Made by a program: the position numbers and the translations under genes. This document shows positions 25,841-34,264 of a stretch of 64,000 bases of DNA, piece by piece. The stretch lies in NCBI RefSeq assembly GCF_016861975.1, contig NZ_BOMB01000019.1, positions 62,001-126,000 on the forward strand. The letters are read 5' to 3'. The stretch comes from Actinocatenispora rupis. Its GTDB lineage: Bacteria > Actinomycetota > Actinomycetes > Mycobacteriales > Micromonosporaceae. Position 1 is the first letter of the stretch. Each line of letters begins with the position of its first letter. The notes below the pieces were generated by a model that did no database searches, had not been told where the DNA came from, and saw nothing but the letters and a program-made list of their open reading frames with translations.

Positions 25841-26284
25841 GTGATCCTCGAAGCGGTGTACCTGGTGCCGGCCGCGGTGTGGACCGGGTCGATGACGTAC
25901 AGCCTGGTGGTGGTGCAGCCGCGGAGCGCCCGTTTCCTCACCGACGACGACCAGCTGGAGGAGTACCTGACGGTGCTCGCGCAGGGCAACCGGTCGCGGG
26001 TGCTCGGGATCGCGGCGACCCTGATCGTGTCGGCAGCGGCGCTCGCCCTGCTGTGTCCCTGGCCGGGCGCCCGTGCCGTGTACTCCACGGCGCTCGGGCT
26101 CGACCTCGCCGCAACCGCCGTCTTCTGGTACGTGTCGTGGCGGCACTGGCCGGCCCGCGTGTTCGCCCGCCGCGCGGAACGCCCGGCGCTGCGCCGCCGG
26201 TTGCTGCTGTGCGCCCGGGCGATCTGGCTGCTCGTCGGCGCGGGGTTCGGGCTCACCCTGGTCGCCAGCGTCGGCCTCCGGTAG
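25841..26284 (+). CDS. Four-helix membrane protein (147 aa)
   Basis: Starts with GTG (ILEAVYLVPAAVWTGSMTYS). Four hydrophobic segments lie at about residues 4-26, 52-70, 80-98 and 122-142, separated by short charged loops with a basic RRAERPALRRR stretch. The fold outline resembles small heme-copper-related or DUF-type membrane proteins, but I cannot name a family. No strong ribosome-binding site is seen. It is not clearly in an operon. Confidence 0.6.
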   Translation: MILEAVYLVPAAVWTGSMTYSLVVVQPRSARFLTDDDQLEEYLTVLAQGNRSRVLGIAATLIVSAAALALLCPWPGARAVYSTALGLDLAATAVFWYVSWRHWPARVFARRAERPALRRRLLLCARAIWLLVGAGFGLTLVASVGLR

Positions 26285-26565
26285 GGCGACCGGGATCCGG
26301 ATCGTCGTCGCCGGCTCCAGCGGGCCGATCGGCGCCGCGCTGTTCGCCGTGTACCGGGGGACCGGCACGTGGGATCCGCCTCGTACGGCGGCCGGCGCGG
26401 GCGAGCTCGAACCCGGCCCGGCCCGCGGCTCCCCGAGGTACCGGGCAGTCGCCGCATCCGTCCGGAAACGCTTGGTACTGAACGGATTCCGCTTTCACTC
26501 GTGTTCCGCGGAGCGACGCCGCCGGAGTTGTTCGAACGACTGGCGCAATCGAATGACTCAACCGT
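26285..26565. other. Intergenic region upstream of the alpha/beta hydrolase
   Basis: No gene recognised. The part from about 26460 onward is noticeably less GC-rich than its surroundings, as expected of a promoter region, and leads into the palindrome at 26566-26583. Confidence 0.5.
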
Positions 26566-26583
26566 CTTGCGCGATCGTGCAAG
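26566..26583. promoter_or_regulatory. Imperfect palindrome, candidate operator/promoter of the hydrolase gene
   Basis: CTTGCGCGATCGTGCAAG is an 18-base inverted repeat with one mismatched pair, 45 bases before the hydrolase ATG. TTGCGC within it and TTACGG 16 bases later could form a weak -35/-10 pair. Confidence 0.4.
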
Positions 26584-26627
26584 TCGCTGTTACGGTTTCC
26601 CGGCACGTACCTGGCAAGGGAGAAACC

Positions 26628-27419
26628 ATGAACGACACCGCCATCCGCTCCGACCTGTTCCTCGACGGCCGCCGACTGTCGTACCTCGACTTCGGCGGTA
26701 CCGGCCGCCCACTGGTCGCGCTGCACGGGCACCTGTCCGAAGGCGCCACGTTCGCCGACCTCGCCCGGCAGCTCGGCCCCGAGTGGCGGGTGATCGCCCC
26801 GGACCAGCGCGGCCAGGGGGAGTCGGACCGGGCCGGCGAGTACACGCGGGAGGGTTATCTCGCGGACCTTGAGGCGTTCCTGGACCAGCTGGGGTTGGAC
26901 CGGGTCGCGCTGCTCGGCCACTCGCTCGGCGCCATCAACGCCTACCAGTTCGCCGCGCGGCATCCCGGACGCGTCAGCGCGCTCGTCGACGCCGAGGGCG
27001 CCGCCGAGCTCGGACTCGACGGTGCCAACCCGTTCGGTTTCCTGCTGGACCTGCCGTACGAGGCGGATTCCCGTGCCGCGCTCGTCGCGGGACTCGGTCC
27101 GGCCGCACCCTACTTCGCCGACCGGCTACGGGAAAACGCGGACGGACGCTGGCGGCTGCCGTTCCACCCGCGGGACATGTACGAGTCGGAGGACCATGTG
27201 CACGGCGACCACTGGGCGGACTGGACCGCGACGACCTGCCCGGCCCTGCTGATCCACGGTACGACCGGAGTGATCCCGCCCGAGCAGGTCCGCGCGATGG
27301 TCGAACGCCGGCCCGGCACCACGTCCGTCGAGCTGGACGCCGACCACATGGTCTACACCGGCGCGCCGGACGAGTTCGCCGCCGCCGTCCGTACCTTCCT
27401 CGCCACAAGTTCTCGGTGA
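26628..27419 (+). CDS. Alpha/beta hydrolase (263 aa)
   Basis: A serine hydrolase of the alpha/beta fold. The oxyanion segment is LVALHGHLSEG near residue 28, the nucleophile elbow is LLGHSLGAIN (Ser in G-H-S-L-G) near residue 95, the catalytic acid is expected after LLIHGTTGVIPPEQ, and the catalytic His is in LDADHMVYTGAPDEF near the end. This is a complete triad. Relatives include esterases, haloperoxidase-like and proline iminopeptidase-like enzymes; the substrate is unknown. The ATG at 26628 has AAGGGAG seven bases upstream. Confidence 0.9.
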   Translation: MNDTAIRSDLFLDGRRLSYLDFGGTGRPLVALHGHLSEGATFADLARQLGPEWRVIAPDQRGQGESDRAGEYTREGYLADLEAFLDQLGLDRVALLGHSLGAINAYQFAARHPGRVSALVDAEGAAELGLDGANPFGFLLDLPYEADSRAALVAGLGPAAPYFADRLRENADGRWRLPFHPRDMYESEDHVHGDHWADWTATTCPALLIHGTTGVIPPEQVRAMVERRPGTTSVELDADHMVYTGAPDEFAAAVRTFLATSSR

Positions 27420-27497
27420 GTGTCCAACGGATCCGGTGGACGGCGGGGCGGGGCTACTGCTCAGGAGGGCGGTCGCCTCGCTCCGCCGTCCGAGCGC

Positions 27498-27764
27498 TCA
27501 CTCACCCTCGTTCGACGCCTGGATCGATGCCAGCTCGTCCCGCAGCCTGTCGCGAAACCACGGGGTGAAGAGTCGGATCGACCCGTCCATGACCAGCGTC
27601 GCCGACGCGTGGGACACGCCGAGGACGTCCGACAGGGCATCGATCGCCCCGGCGCGATCAGGTGAACGCTCCAATGCCTGGCGCACCTCGTCCCACTGGG
27701 ACACCACCCGCAGGCACGCATCGAGAGTCTCGGCCCGCAGCACTGCTGCGTCGTGCTGACCCAT
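27498..27764 (-). CDS. Small helical protein reminiscent of the GyrA tower/coiled-coil segment (88 aa)
   Basis: A soluble helical protein (LDACLRVVSQWDEVRQALE, then DRAGAIDALSDVLGVSHASA, then DGSIRLFTPWFRDRLRDEL). The pattern 'AIDAL..LGVS...A..V.D..IRLFT' resembles the segment of DNA gyrase A near the tower domain, which also occurs as stand-alone small proteins in actinomycetes. No catalytic tyrosine is present. ATG 27764 has GAGGAG seven bases upstream. Function is unknown. Confidence 0.55.
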   Translation of the reverse strand: MGQHDAAVLRAETLDACLRVVSQWDEVRQALERSPDRAGAIDALSDVLGVSHASATLVMDGSIRLFTPWFRDRLRDELASIQASNEGE

Positions 27765-27779
27765 CACGACTCCTCACCG

Positions 27780-28240
27780 CGGCGTCCAGACAGCCTCGGA
27801 CGAGGCTACAGCTCCGTGCACACTCCGGCAGAGACGTGACCGTGCCGCATCGCCGCGGCAGGTCGGCGTATGAACGGGCCGCCGGGCGCGCAGTGCAGGC
27901 GGCTCGTTCGGTCCGGCGGCGTCCGCGACCACCAACGCACCGGCGACGGCTGCCGGGGTACGAGACGCGGTACCGGCCGGTCGAGGTGACCGCCGCCGAC
28001 ACGCACTCCGGGTACGACCGTGCATGCCGCCGGAGTACCAGGCGTGGCGCCCCGCGCGGTGCGGTGCGGGACCGTCGGGCGAACCCACCGTCCACAGTGG
28101 TCGGACGGGCCGTCCTTTCCTTTGTGGGGCACCATTGCCCGGAACGGAACACGCGCCACCTGAGGCGCCCAGACGGGACGGCCGTGCGTCGTCTCCGGGA
28201 TGTCCCGCGTGGCCCGGCGCTTCCTACGTACGCTGCGTGC
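27780..28240. other. Intergenic region, no gene recognised
   Basis: About 460 bases between divergent genes. It contains one near-copy of the recurring palindrome (GTCCACAGTGGTC at 28090-28102) and a short A/T-enriched patch (CCTTTCCTTTGTGG) near 28115 that may belong to the promoter of the secreted lectin-fold protein. Confidence 0.5.
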
Positions 28241-29011
28241 ATGGCCAAGCCAGTGACAGCGCTGCTGTGTGGCGCGGGTTGCGTCGTCGCCGCCATGACG
28301 ATCGGAGCCGGGGCGCGTCCGGTGCCCGCTGCCGCTGCACAGGTACGGTCGGCGTCCGCCCCGGCGATGCGCACCGTGGCGTCGTACGGTTTCAACTCGG
28401 GGGCCGTCACCGCGGGCGGGCAGGTCCGGGACGACACGGGCAGCGGCCACACGCTGCATGTCCGCGTGGCCGCGGGCGGCAGGATCAGCTGGGTACGCGG
28501 GAGAACGGGTCGGGCTGCGCGGTTCCCGGCCCCGTGCCGGCGATCGGGGACGTGCGGCCGCGCGATCCTGGAGGCAGCGACCGGCCGCGACCTGGACGCG
28601 GGCACCCGACCGTTCCGGCTGGCCGCGGCCGTACGCGTGGCGAGCGGTGACACGGCGGCTGGCGCCAACGTCGTACAGAACGGCAACTGGGGGGATGCGG
28701 CGCTCTGGAAACTGCAGGTCGACGGGAAGGCCGGCCGGCCGAGTTGCGTGGTCGGGCGTCGAGGTGCGCGGAAGTACCTCGCGGGGTCCAGCGTGTCGGT
28801 CGCCGACGGCAGCTGGCACGAGGTGGAATGCCGTCGTTCCGGCGCCAGCCTGCGGATCGTCGTGGACGGCGCCGAGCGGGGTCAGGTGTCCGTACCCGCC
28901 GGTCTGTCGCTGTCGGGCGCGGGGCCGCTGCGCGTGGGTGGCAACGCCGTGTCGGCGGGCAGCGACCAGTTCCACGGTGCCATCGACGACGTCGCCGTCG
29001 GGATCGGCTGA
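28241..29011 (+). CDS. Secreted LamG/concanavalin-A-fold protein (256 aa)
   Basis: An exported beta-sandwich protein. The signal peptide spans about residues 1-35 (MAKPVTALLCGAGCVVAAM, then ARPVPAAAAQ). The mature chain has the LamG pattern: VASYGFNSGAVTAGGQVRDD near residue 45, then ALWKLQVDGKAGRPSCVV, WHEVECRRSGASLRIVVDG near residue 200 and the closing FHGAIDDVAVGIG. Such domains bind carbohydrate or serve as accessory modules of secreted enzymes; this one carries no catalytic partner. The ATG at 28241 gives a full signal peptide. Confidence 0.75.
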   Translation: MAKPVTALLCGAGCVVAAMTIGAGARPVPAAAAQVRSASAPAMRTVASYGFNSGAVTAGGQVRDDTGSGHTLHVRVAAGGRISWVRGRTGRAARFPAPCRRSGTCGRAILEAATGRDLDAGTRPFRLAAAVRVASGDTAAGANVVQNGNWGDAALWKLQVDGKAGRPSCVVGRRGARKYLAGSSVSVADGSWHEVECRRSGASLRIVVDGAERGQVSVPAGLSLSGAGPLRVGGNAVSAGSDQFHGAIDDVAVGIG

Positions 29012-29127
29012 GCACACCCCGCCGGTACAGGTCGCCGGCGCCGCGTCCCGAGGCAGTAGCCGAGTGGCAGAACGACCCGTCGCCCTCCCGTGTCCCGACC
29101 TGACCGCCGGCACTGCGTCCGACGACG

Positions 29128-29777
29128 TCACACGCCTCTCGCGGTGACGAGCCCGGCCATGGTGCCGACCCGGGGAATGCCCGCGGGAACCGGATGGCGG
29201 TCGGTGTCCTCGCTCGTGAACAGGATGGTTCGCATGCCCGCCTCCCGCGCCGCGGCCAGGTTGGGCCCGCGGTCGTCGACGAACAGGACCCGCGATGCCG
29301 GCACGCCCAGCCCCTCAACAGCGCGTCGTACGCGCGGGGGTCGGGCTTGCGGACACCGATGTCGGCGCTGACGTACCAGTGGTGGATGTGGCGGTCGAGG
29401 TGGAAGCGGCGGCGGAGCAGGGCGGACCATTCGGTGGTGTCGTTGGTGAGGCACGCCACCGTGATCCCCGCACCAGTGAGCCTCTGGAGCGTGTCGACGA
29501 CGCCGCGGGTCAACCGGTGCGCGGTGCAGTAGCCCTCGTCGGTCGCGGCATCGGCCACCCCGAGCGTGTCCCAGAGCTCGGCAGTGGTCATCTCCCCGCG
29601 AGTGCACGCCCGGTACGTCGCACGAACCTCGGCGTCGGTCGCCCGGCATCCACGGGCCCGCAGGTACGGCACGAGCAGGCTCGCCACGACGTCGCCGTTC
29701 CGGTAGAGGACCCCCATCGCGTCCAGCGCCACGACGGCAGGCAGTCCGTCGTGTGTCGCACCGGAACTACGGGTCAT
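29128..29777 (-). pseudogene. HAD-family hydrolase interrupted by a frameshift
   Basis: The N-terminal frame has the HAD motif I variant VALDAMGVLYRNGD and motif II ACLTNDTTEWS, then IGVRKPDPRAYDALLRG; after that the homology continues in another frame as LGVPASRVLFVDDRGPNLAA and REAGMRTILFTSED to the stop at 29128. The shift lies at the C-run 29311-29314 (minus-strand G-run), consistent with loss of one G. Either the gene is recently inactivated or the base is a sequencing error in a homopolymer. If repaired, the enzyme would be a complete haloacid-dehalogenase-type phosphatase of about 215 residues. Confidence 0.75.
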
Positions 29778-30193
29778 GGGCTGGAACATACGTCACCGTG
29801 GTCGATCGTTCCCGCCGCTCGCCACGAGCCGAGGTCGGCGCGCAGCCCGATCCGGGATCATGCCTTGGTACGGGCGGGCTCGATGGTCGGATCCAGGATC
29901 GTCCTGCCCGCCGCGTGCCGGCCAGAGGACATCGGCGCCGGCGTTCGGCTGTTCGCTTGCCGTTCCAGGAACTCGTCTGCCGCACGCGTGCGTTCGTCCG
30001 GCTCCGCTGCGGCGAGGATCCCGCCGGGTACGTGATCGGGCATGTCCGTCGGCGCGGGAGTCGCTGCGACAACACCATGCCACGGAACGGCTCGGCGAGC
30101 CGTGAACCGGCCGAGTGCGGCGCGGGTACACCCGGTGTCGGCTGGCCGGTGCGCGGAGTGGCCAATGGCGTACGAGCAATCGAGTGGACGCAC
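29778..30193. other. Intergenic region, no convincing gene
   Basis: About 400 bases with a minus-strand open frame that ends in a mildly helical stretch (AAAEPDERTRAADEFLERQ) but lacks a ribosome-binding site or family resemblance. I regard coding as unproven. Confidence 0.4.
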
Positions 30194-30436
30194 TCAGTGG
30201 CGGGCGTTGCCGTCCGGCCGGCCGCGGTGGGCGTTCATGGCGGCCCTGATCTCCCGGACACAACGACCGGCGGGTTCCGCGGCGGCCTCGCCGACGTGCA
30301 CCCGGCGGGCGGCGTCCGCGCAACCGGCCGCCCACTCGCGGCGGGCGTCGGCGAGTTGCTGGAGGGCAACGGCGTGCCGGCGCTCCGCTTCGAGCAACTC
30401 CTCCAGGAGCCGGAGCCATTCATCTGGCGCCACCAT
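30194..30436 (-). CDS. Small helical hypothetical protein (80 aa)
   Basis: Starts MVAPDEWLRLLEELLEAERR with GGAG five bases before the ATG. Heptad-like leucines and alanines suggest a coiled-coil helix to about residue 45, then VHVGEAAAEPAGRCV and a basic tail. No family recognised; the codon use matches neighbouring genes, which supports coding. Confidence 0.5.
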   Translation of the reverse strand: MVAPDEWLRLLEELLEAERRHAVALQQLADARREWAAGCADAARRVHVGEAAAEPAGRCVREIRAAMNAHRGRPDGNARH

Positions 30437-30550
30437 CGCTCCAGCCTAGGTACCGGAAGGTAAGGGGCGGGTTCCCGCGCGGGCATCGTACGGGTGACAC
30501 CGGACCCTCGCGACGGGCAACGGCTGCGCTGTCCGTTGTGGGCCGGCGCC

Positions 30551-30727
30551 GCGAACCGTCTCGGGATGGACGGCGCGGCGCCGGATCCGCCCGGGCCGTC
30601 CGCCGGGGCGACGGCGCGCCGGCTCGCGAACGGCCGGTCGCGAACCGTCTCGGAATGGGCGGCGCGGCGCCGGGTCCGCCCGGGCCGTCCGCCGGGGCGA
30701 CGGCGCGCCGGCTCCGGAACGGCCGGG
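30551..30727. repeat. 89-base tandem duplication
   Basis: Bases 30551-30639 and 30640-30727 are near-identical tandem copies, both beginning GCGAACCGTCTCGG and containing CGTCCGCCGGGGCGACGGCG. The second copy ends one base before the MOSC gene's stop codon at 30729. No coding function is evident. Confidence 0.85.
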
Positions 30728-30728
30728 C

Positions 30729-31271
30729 TCAGACCCGGTCCAGTGGACGGTGCGGGCCGTCGGGAAGCTCGACGGCGATCGCGTCGCCCGGGCGTACGAC
30801 GCCGCCGTGCCGGACGATGCTCATGATCCCGGCCTTGCGTACGATGTTGCCCGCCTCGTCGCGGCCGACGACCCGCTTGAGCAGCCCGTTCTGGAAGGTG
30901 TCGATCTGCCGGCAGGGGTTGCGGAGCCCGGTGACCTCCACGACCGCCGCGTCACCCAGGCGCAGCAGCGTACCGACCGGCAGGCCGAGCAGGTCGATGC
31001 CACGGGTGGTGATGTTCTCGCCCAGCTGGCCGGGTGCCACCGTGAACCCGTCCTCGCCGACCTCGGCGAACAGTTCCTCGTGGATGAGGTGGACCTGGCG
31101 CAGGTTCGGCTGGGTGGGGTCCTGCGCGACGCGGGAGCGGTGCTTGACCGTCACACCGGCGTGCACATCGCCCTCCACGCCGAGCCCGGCGAGCAGCCGT
31201 ACGCTGTCGCGGTTCGGCTTGGTGAACGAGTACCGCCCGCTGCTGCTGACCGCCGTCACCGTACCGCTCAT
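30729..31271 (-). CDS. MOSC-domain protein (180 aa)
   Basis: A stand-alone MOSC domain, the fold of molybdenum-cofactor sulfurases and of YiiM-like enzymes that handle N-hydroxylated compounds. The sequence has GLGVEGDVHAG near residue 30, VHLIHEELF near residue 60, APGQLGENITTRGIDLLGLP near residue 80 and the conserved cysteine in TGLRNPCRQID near residue 117. The length is typical for single-domain members. It is not next to molybdenum cofactor genes, so the partner is unknown. Confidence 0.9.
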   Translation of the reverse strand: MSGTVTAVSSSGRYSFTKPNRDSVRLLAGLGVEGDVHAGVTVKHRSRVAQDPTQPNLRQVHLIHEELFAEVGEDGFTVAPGQLGENITTRGIDLLGLPVGTLLRLGDAAVVEVTGLRNPCRQIDTFQNGLLKRVVGRDEAGNIVRKAGIMSIVRHGGVVRPGDAIAVELPDGPHRPLDRV

Positions 31272-31661
31272 GCCCTGTTGCCCCCTCGTCCGTGGTCACG
31301 GTCGGCCCCGACCCTAGCCGTCGCCTCGTGGTGCGGTGCCGACGCCCGATCGAACTGTGAGGCCCAGCTGCCCGCTGGATGGTCGGTCACGCCCAGCTCG
31401 ACGCGGCCGGGCGCTTCCCCGGCCGGATGTGGTGATTCCACGCCGGACCGCGCGGAAAGGATCGAACGCCACGAGGCAACGCGATGTCGCCGCCGTGCGC
31501 CGGTCGACGACGGCACCGCGTACGCGTGGGTCGGTGGAGGTCTCGGTGCATCGGGAGAAGGACTCTTTGCGGGCGATCGCCGTCGTGGTGTTCTTCGCGC
31601 TCGGTCAGGACCCGGGACCGGCCGGACCGGATTGTCGGTGCCCGGCCCTAGTATGCGGAGC
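31272..31661. other. Intergenic region, no gene recognised
   Basis: About 390 bases between the divergent MOSC and DinB-type genes. Short open frames here lack ribosome-binding sites. No palindrome of note was seen. Confidence 0.45.
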
Positions 31662-32381
31662 ATGACGCGGTACGTTGACGAGGATCTGCACGGTGTGGAG
31701 TTCCGCGAGTGCGATCTGACCGGGGCGCGCCTGATCGGCGTGGTCATGCAGGATGCCGTGATCGACGGGCTGGTCACCAATCTCGTGGTGAACGGTGTCG
31801 AGGTCACCGGGTACGTCGAGGCGGAGCTGGACCGGCGTCGTCCGGTGCGGGTGTTGATCCGGTCCGAGGACCCGGCCGATCTGCGCGAGGCGGCGCGTCA
31901 GCTCCAGACCTGCTGGGCCGCCACGATCGAGCGGATCCGCCGTACACCCGGCATCGAGCGTCGCAGCGTGCACGACGAGTGGTCGGCGGTGCAGACGATG
32001 CGTCACCTGGTCTTCGTGCACGACTCGTGGTTCCGCCGTTGCTGCCTGGGCTCGACGGAGCGGTTCACGCCGATGGGCATCGGGCCGGAGGTCGAGCCGT
32101 ACCGTGGAGCGCACGGGCTCGACCTGTCGCTCGATCCGACCCTCGACGAGGTCGTGCGCGTACGAGCCGCGCAGGTCGCCGAGCTTCGGGCGTGGCTCGA
32201 CGAGGTCACCGCCGCGCAGCTCGCGGCACCGGCGCCGGTGCCCGACGACGATGTCTGGCCGCCGTACGCGCGGGGCCGGTCGGTGCGGCAGTGCCTCCGC
32301 ACGGTGCTCAACGAGACCTTCGAGCACCACGGCTTCTGCGTCCGCGACCTCGACCTGATCGAGGCACAGGACGCCGGGTAG
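31662..32381 (+). CDS. DinB-family protein with pentapeptide-like N-terminus (239 aa)
   Basis: Residues 1-45 resemble a short pentapeptide-repeat stretch (VEFRECDLTGARLIGVVMQD). Residues 75-239 form a DinB/DUF664 four-helix bundle: HDEWSAVQTMRHLVFVHDSW carries two candidate metal His residues, and the third is in TFEHHGFCVRDLDLI near the end. In actinomycetes DinB proteins are often thiol-dependent (mycothiol or bacillithiol) transferases. ATG 31662 is chosen; an ATG three codons earlier is also possible. No operon partner is evident. Confidence 0.85.
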   Translation: MTRYVDEDLHGVEFRECDLTGARLIGVVMQDAVIDGLVTNLVVNGVEVTGYVEAELDRRRPVRVLIRSEDPADLREAARQLQTCWAATIERIRRTPGIERRSVHDEWSAVQTMRHLVFVHDSWFRRCCLGSTERFTPMGIGPEVEPYRGAHGLDLSLDPTLDEVVRVRAAQVAELRAWLDEVTAAQLAAPAPVPDDDVWPPYARGRSVRQCLRTVLNETFEHHGFCVRDLDLIEAQDAG

Positions 32382-32525
32382 GGCCGGCTACGGAGTACGG
32401 ATGCGGGCAGCGCCGTCCGGCGGCGCGGTGCCGAGCTGCCGGGCCCGGGCGCTGGCTGATGTCAGCGGCGGAAACGCCATCCTCGACGCCTTCCGCGTAC
32501 GGCCCTGCGAACGATCGGCCGTGCG

Positions 32526-33185
32526 TCAGTGGGTGAGCACGAGTTTGCCGCGGGTACGGCCGGACTCGATCCGCCGGTGTGCCTCGGCAGCCTCGGTCCA
32601 CGGCATGGTGTCGGCCACGGAGACGCGCAACGTACCGGCGGCGACGAGGTCCAGCAGCGCGGCGAGGCCCGCGCCGGACGGCCGCATCGGAAACTCCGTG
32701 TACCGCAGCCCGCGCGCCTCGGCAACCTCCGGGGTGACCAGCCGTTCGGATCCCGACCCGCTGATGGAGACGAGGATTCCGTTGGGGCGCAACACGTCCA
32801 GTGAGCGGGGGCCGTAGTCGCCGCCGACCATGTCGAGTACGGCGTGCATCCCGGGTACGACGGTGGTGAAGTCGGTGGTGCGGTGGTCGACGAGCTGGTC
32901 GGCGCCGAGCGCGTGCAGGAACCCGTGGTTGGCGGCGCCGGCGGTGCCGGTCACGTGGGCGCCGCGGTACTTGGCGAGCTGTACGGCGAGGTGGCCGACG
33001 CCGCTGGCGGCCGCGTGGACGAGGATCCGGTCGCCGGCGCGGATCCGCGCGGCGTCGGTGAGGGCCTGCCAGGCGGTCAGTCCGGCGACGGGCAGCGCTG
33101 CGGCGGTGACGTGGTCGACGCCGGCGGGCTTGGCGGCGAGCGCGTCGACCGCGACCACGACGTACTCCGCCTGACCGCCGCGATC
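32526..33185 (-). pseudogene. Zinc-type quinone oxidoreductase lacking its GroES-like N-terminal domain
   Basis: The frame encodes the second half of an MDR-family NADP-dependent oxidoreductase: GGQAEYVVVAVDALAAKPAG, then AALPVAGLTAWQALTDAA, the Rossmann segment ILVHAAASGVGHLAVQLAKY and the tail GRTRGKLVLTH. The first 80-90 residues (GroES-like domain) that normally precede it are absent; the frame runs on 5' into unrelated proline/arginine-rich sequence to 33389. With no catalytic domain or credible start it is probably inactive. The downstream end is complete. Confidence 0.65.
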
Positions 33186-33358
33186 GGCGACTGGTCGATG
33201 GACCACGCGCGGGAGATCGTCGCCGCGCGCGCCGAGTACGACCGGCAGGCCGGCGAGGCGCCGCGCCCCGTACCGACCCGGTGACGGCGACCGGTCCGCG
33301 TTCGGGATCGGCGGCGTGGCAACGGTTCTCGCGTGGCTGTCGGGCATCGCGTACCGGT

Positions 33359-33391
33359 CGGTGCCGGCGGCAGGATGCGCCGCCGGCACCG
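33359..33391 (-). terminator. Terminator after the dienelactone-hydrolase-like gene
   Basis: A perfect 13-bp inverted repeat (arm CGGTGCCGGCGGC at 33359-33371 with 33379-33391) with a seven-base loop lies seven bases past the minus-strand stop codon at 33399. Confidence 0.8.
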
Positions 33392-33398
33392 TACGAGG

Positions 33399-34151
33399 TC
33401 AGCCGAGGTGCCGGGCCAGGAAGCCGTCGTCGACGCCGACCCACCGGATGCTGCGGTGGTCGCCGGGGTTGGCGTGCAACGTCTTCTCGGTCGAGCCGAA
33501 CGCGTCGAACAGCGCGAGCGTGGACCGCCGGTCGACGTGCTCGTCGTCCCACGGCAGCAGGAACTGCACCGGTACGGTGATCCGCCGTGCCGCGGCGAGC
33601 TGCCCGTCGTGGACGAAGAACCCGCCGCCGAAGATGGCCGCGCGGATCCGGGGTTCCGTTGCTGTCAAAGGGATCCCGATCGCGGTGCCGAGAGTGATGC
33701 CGCCGCCGTACCCGACCGGCGCGTCGGGTCCGATCTCGGGCAGTGCCTGGAGCGCGTCGATGGTCGCCCGCCACTCGGGTACGGCGCGCTCGGCCAGCGC
33801 GATCCCGTACCGGAGGCTGATGTCTTTGAATCGCGCGGTGTCGCCGGTCTCGTGCGCCTGCCGGAAGTCGGCGCGGACCCGCTCGTCGTCCGCGGTACGC
33901 GGGCGGTCGCCGTGTCCGGGCGCGTCGATGGCGACGACGGTGAAGCCGTGGGTGGTCGCGGCGTGGCGGGCGCGGGCGGCGAGCGCCGGCGTCTTCTTGT
34001 GCTGGCCGCCGCCGTGCCCCATCAGGACGAGGGGCGCGTGCGCGGGGCCGGACGCGGGTGACCAGAGGACGCCGGGTACGTCGCCGACGACGAAGTCGCG
34101 TTCGACCACACCGTCGGTGGTGGTCTGCGCGGTGAACCGTACGGAATGCAT
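33399..34151 (-). CDS. Alpha/beta hydrolase, dienelactone-hydrolase-like, with altered nucleophile (250 aa)
   Basis: An alpha/beta-fold hydrolase: LVLMGHGGGQHKKTP near residue 42 (oxyanion region), VVAIDAPGHGDRPR near residue 72, the elbow region PVGYGGGITLGTAIGIPL near residue 135, PVQFLLPWDDEHVDR near residue 200 with the likely acid, and HANPGDHR with the likely His. In relatives the elbow reads G-x-S-x-G; here it aligns as G-I-T-L-G, placing Thr at the nucleophile position. It may be inactive or use Thr. ATG 34151 begins MHSVRFTAQT. A short peptide frame with an excellent ribosome-binding site lies 53 bases upstream. Confidence 0.8.
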   Translation of the reverse strand: MHSVRFTAQTTTDGVVERDFVVGDVPGVLWSPASGPAHAPLVLMGHGGGQHKKTPALAARARHAATTHGFTVVAIDAPGHGDRPRTADDERVRADFRQAHETGDTARFKDISLRYGIALAERAVPEWRATIDALQALPEIGPDAPVGYGGGITLGTAIGIPLTATEPRIRAAIFGGGFFVHDGQLAAARRITVPVQFLLPWDDEHVDRRSTLALFDAFGSTEKTLHANPGDHRSIRWVGVDDGFLARHLG

Positions 34152-34204
34152 GGGGTTCTGCCTTTCGGGAGGGCCAGACGAGTCGCGGCGCTCCCGGCGG
34201 TCCG

Positions 34205-34264
34205 CTACGTCGACCGCCAGACCGTGACGACGCGGGGGAGCACCCACGTACGTGCAACGTTCAT
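34205..34264 (-). CDS. Possible 19-residue peptide or leader ORF
   Basis: ATG 34264 to TAG encodes MNVARTWVLPRVVTVWRST. The ribosome-binding site GAGGAGGTGAG with a four-base gap is among the best in the window. It lies just upstream of the alpha/beta hydrolase on the same strand, so it could be a leader peptide controlling that gene, or an independent small peptide. Nothing identifies a modification enzyme for it. Confidence 0.35.
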   Translation of the reverse strand: MNVARTWVLPRVVTVWRST

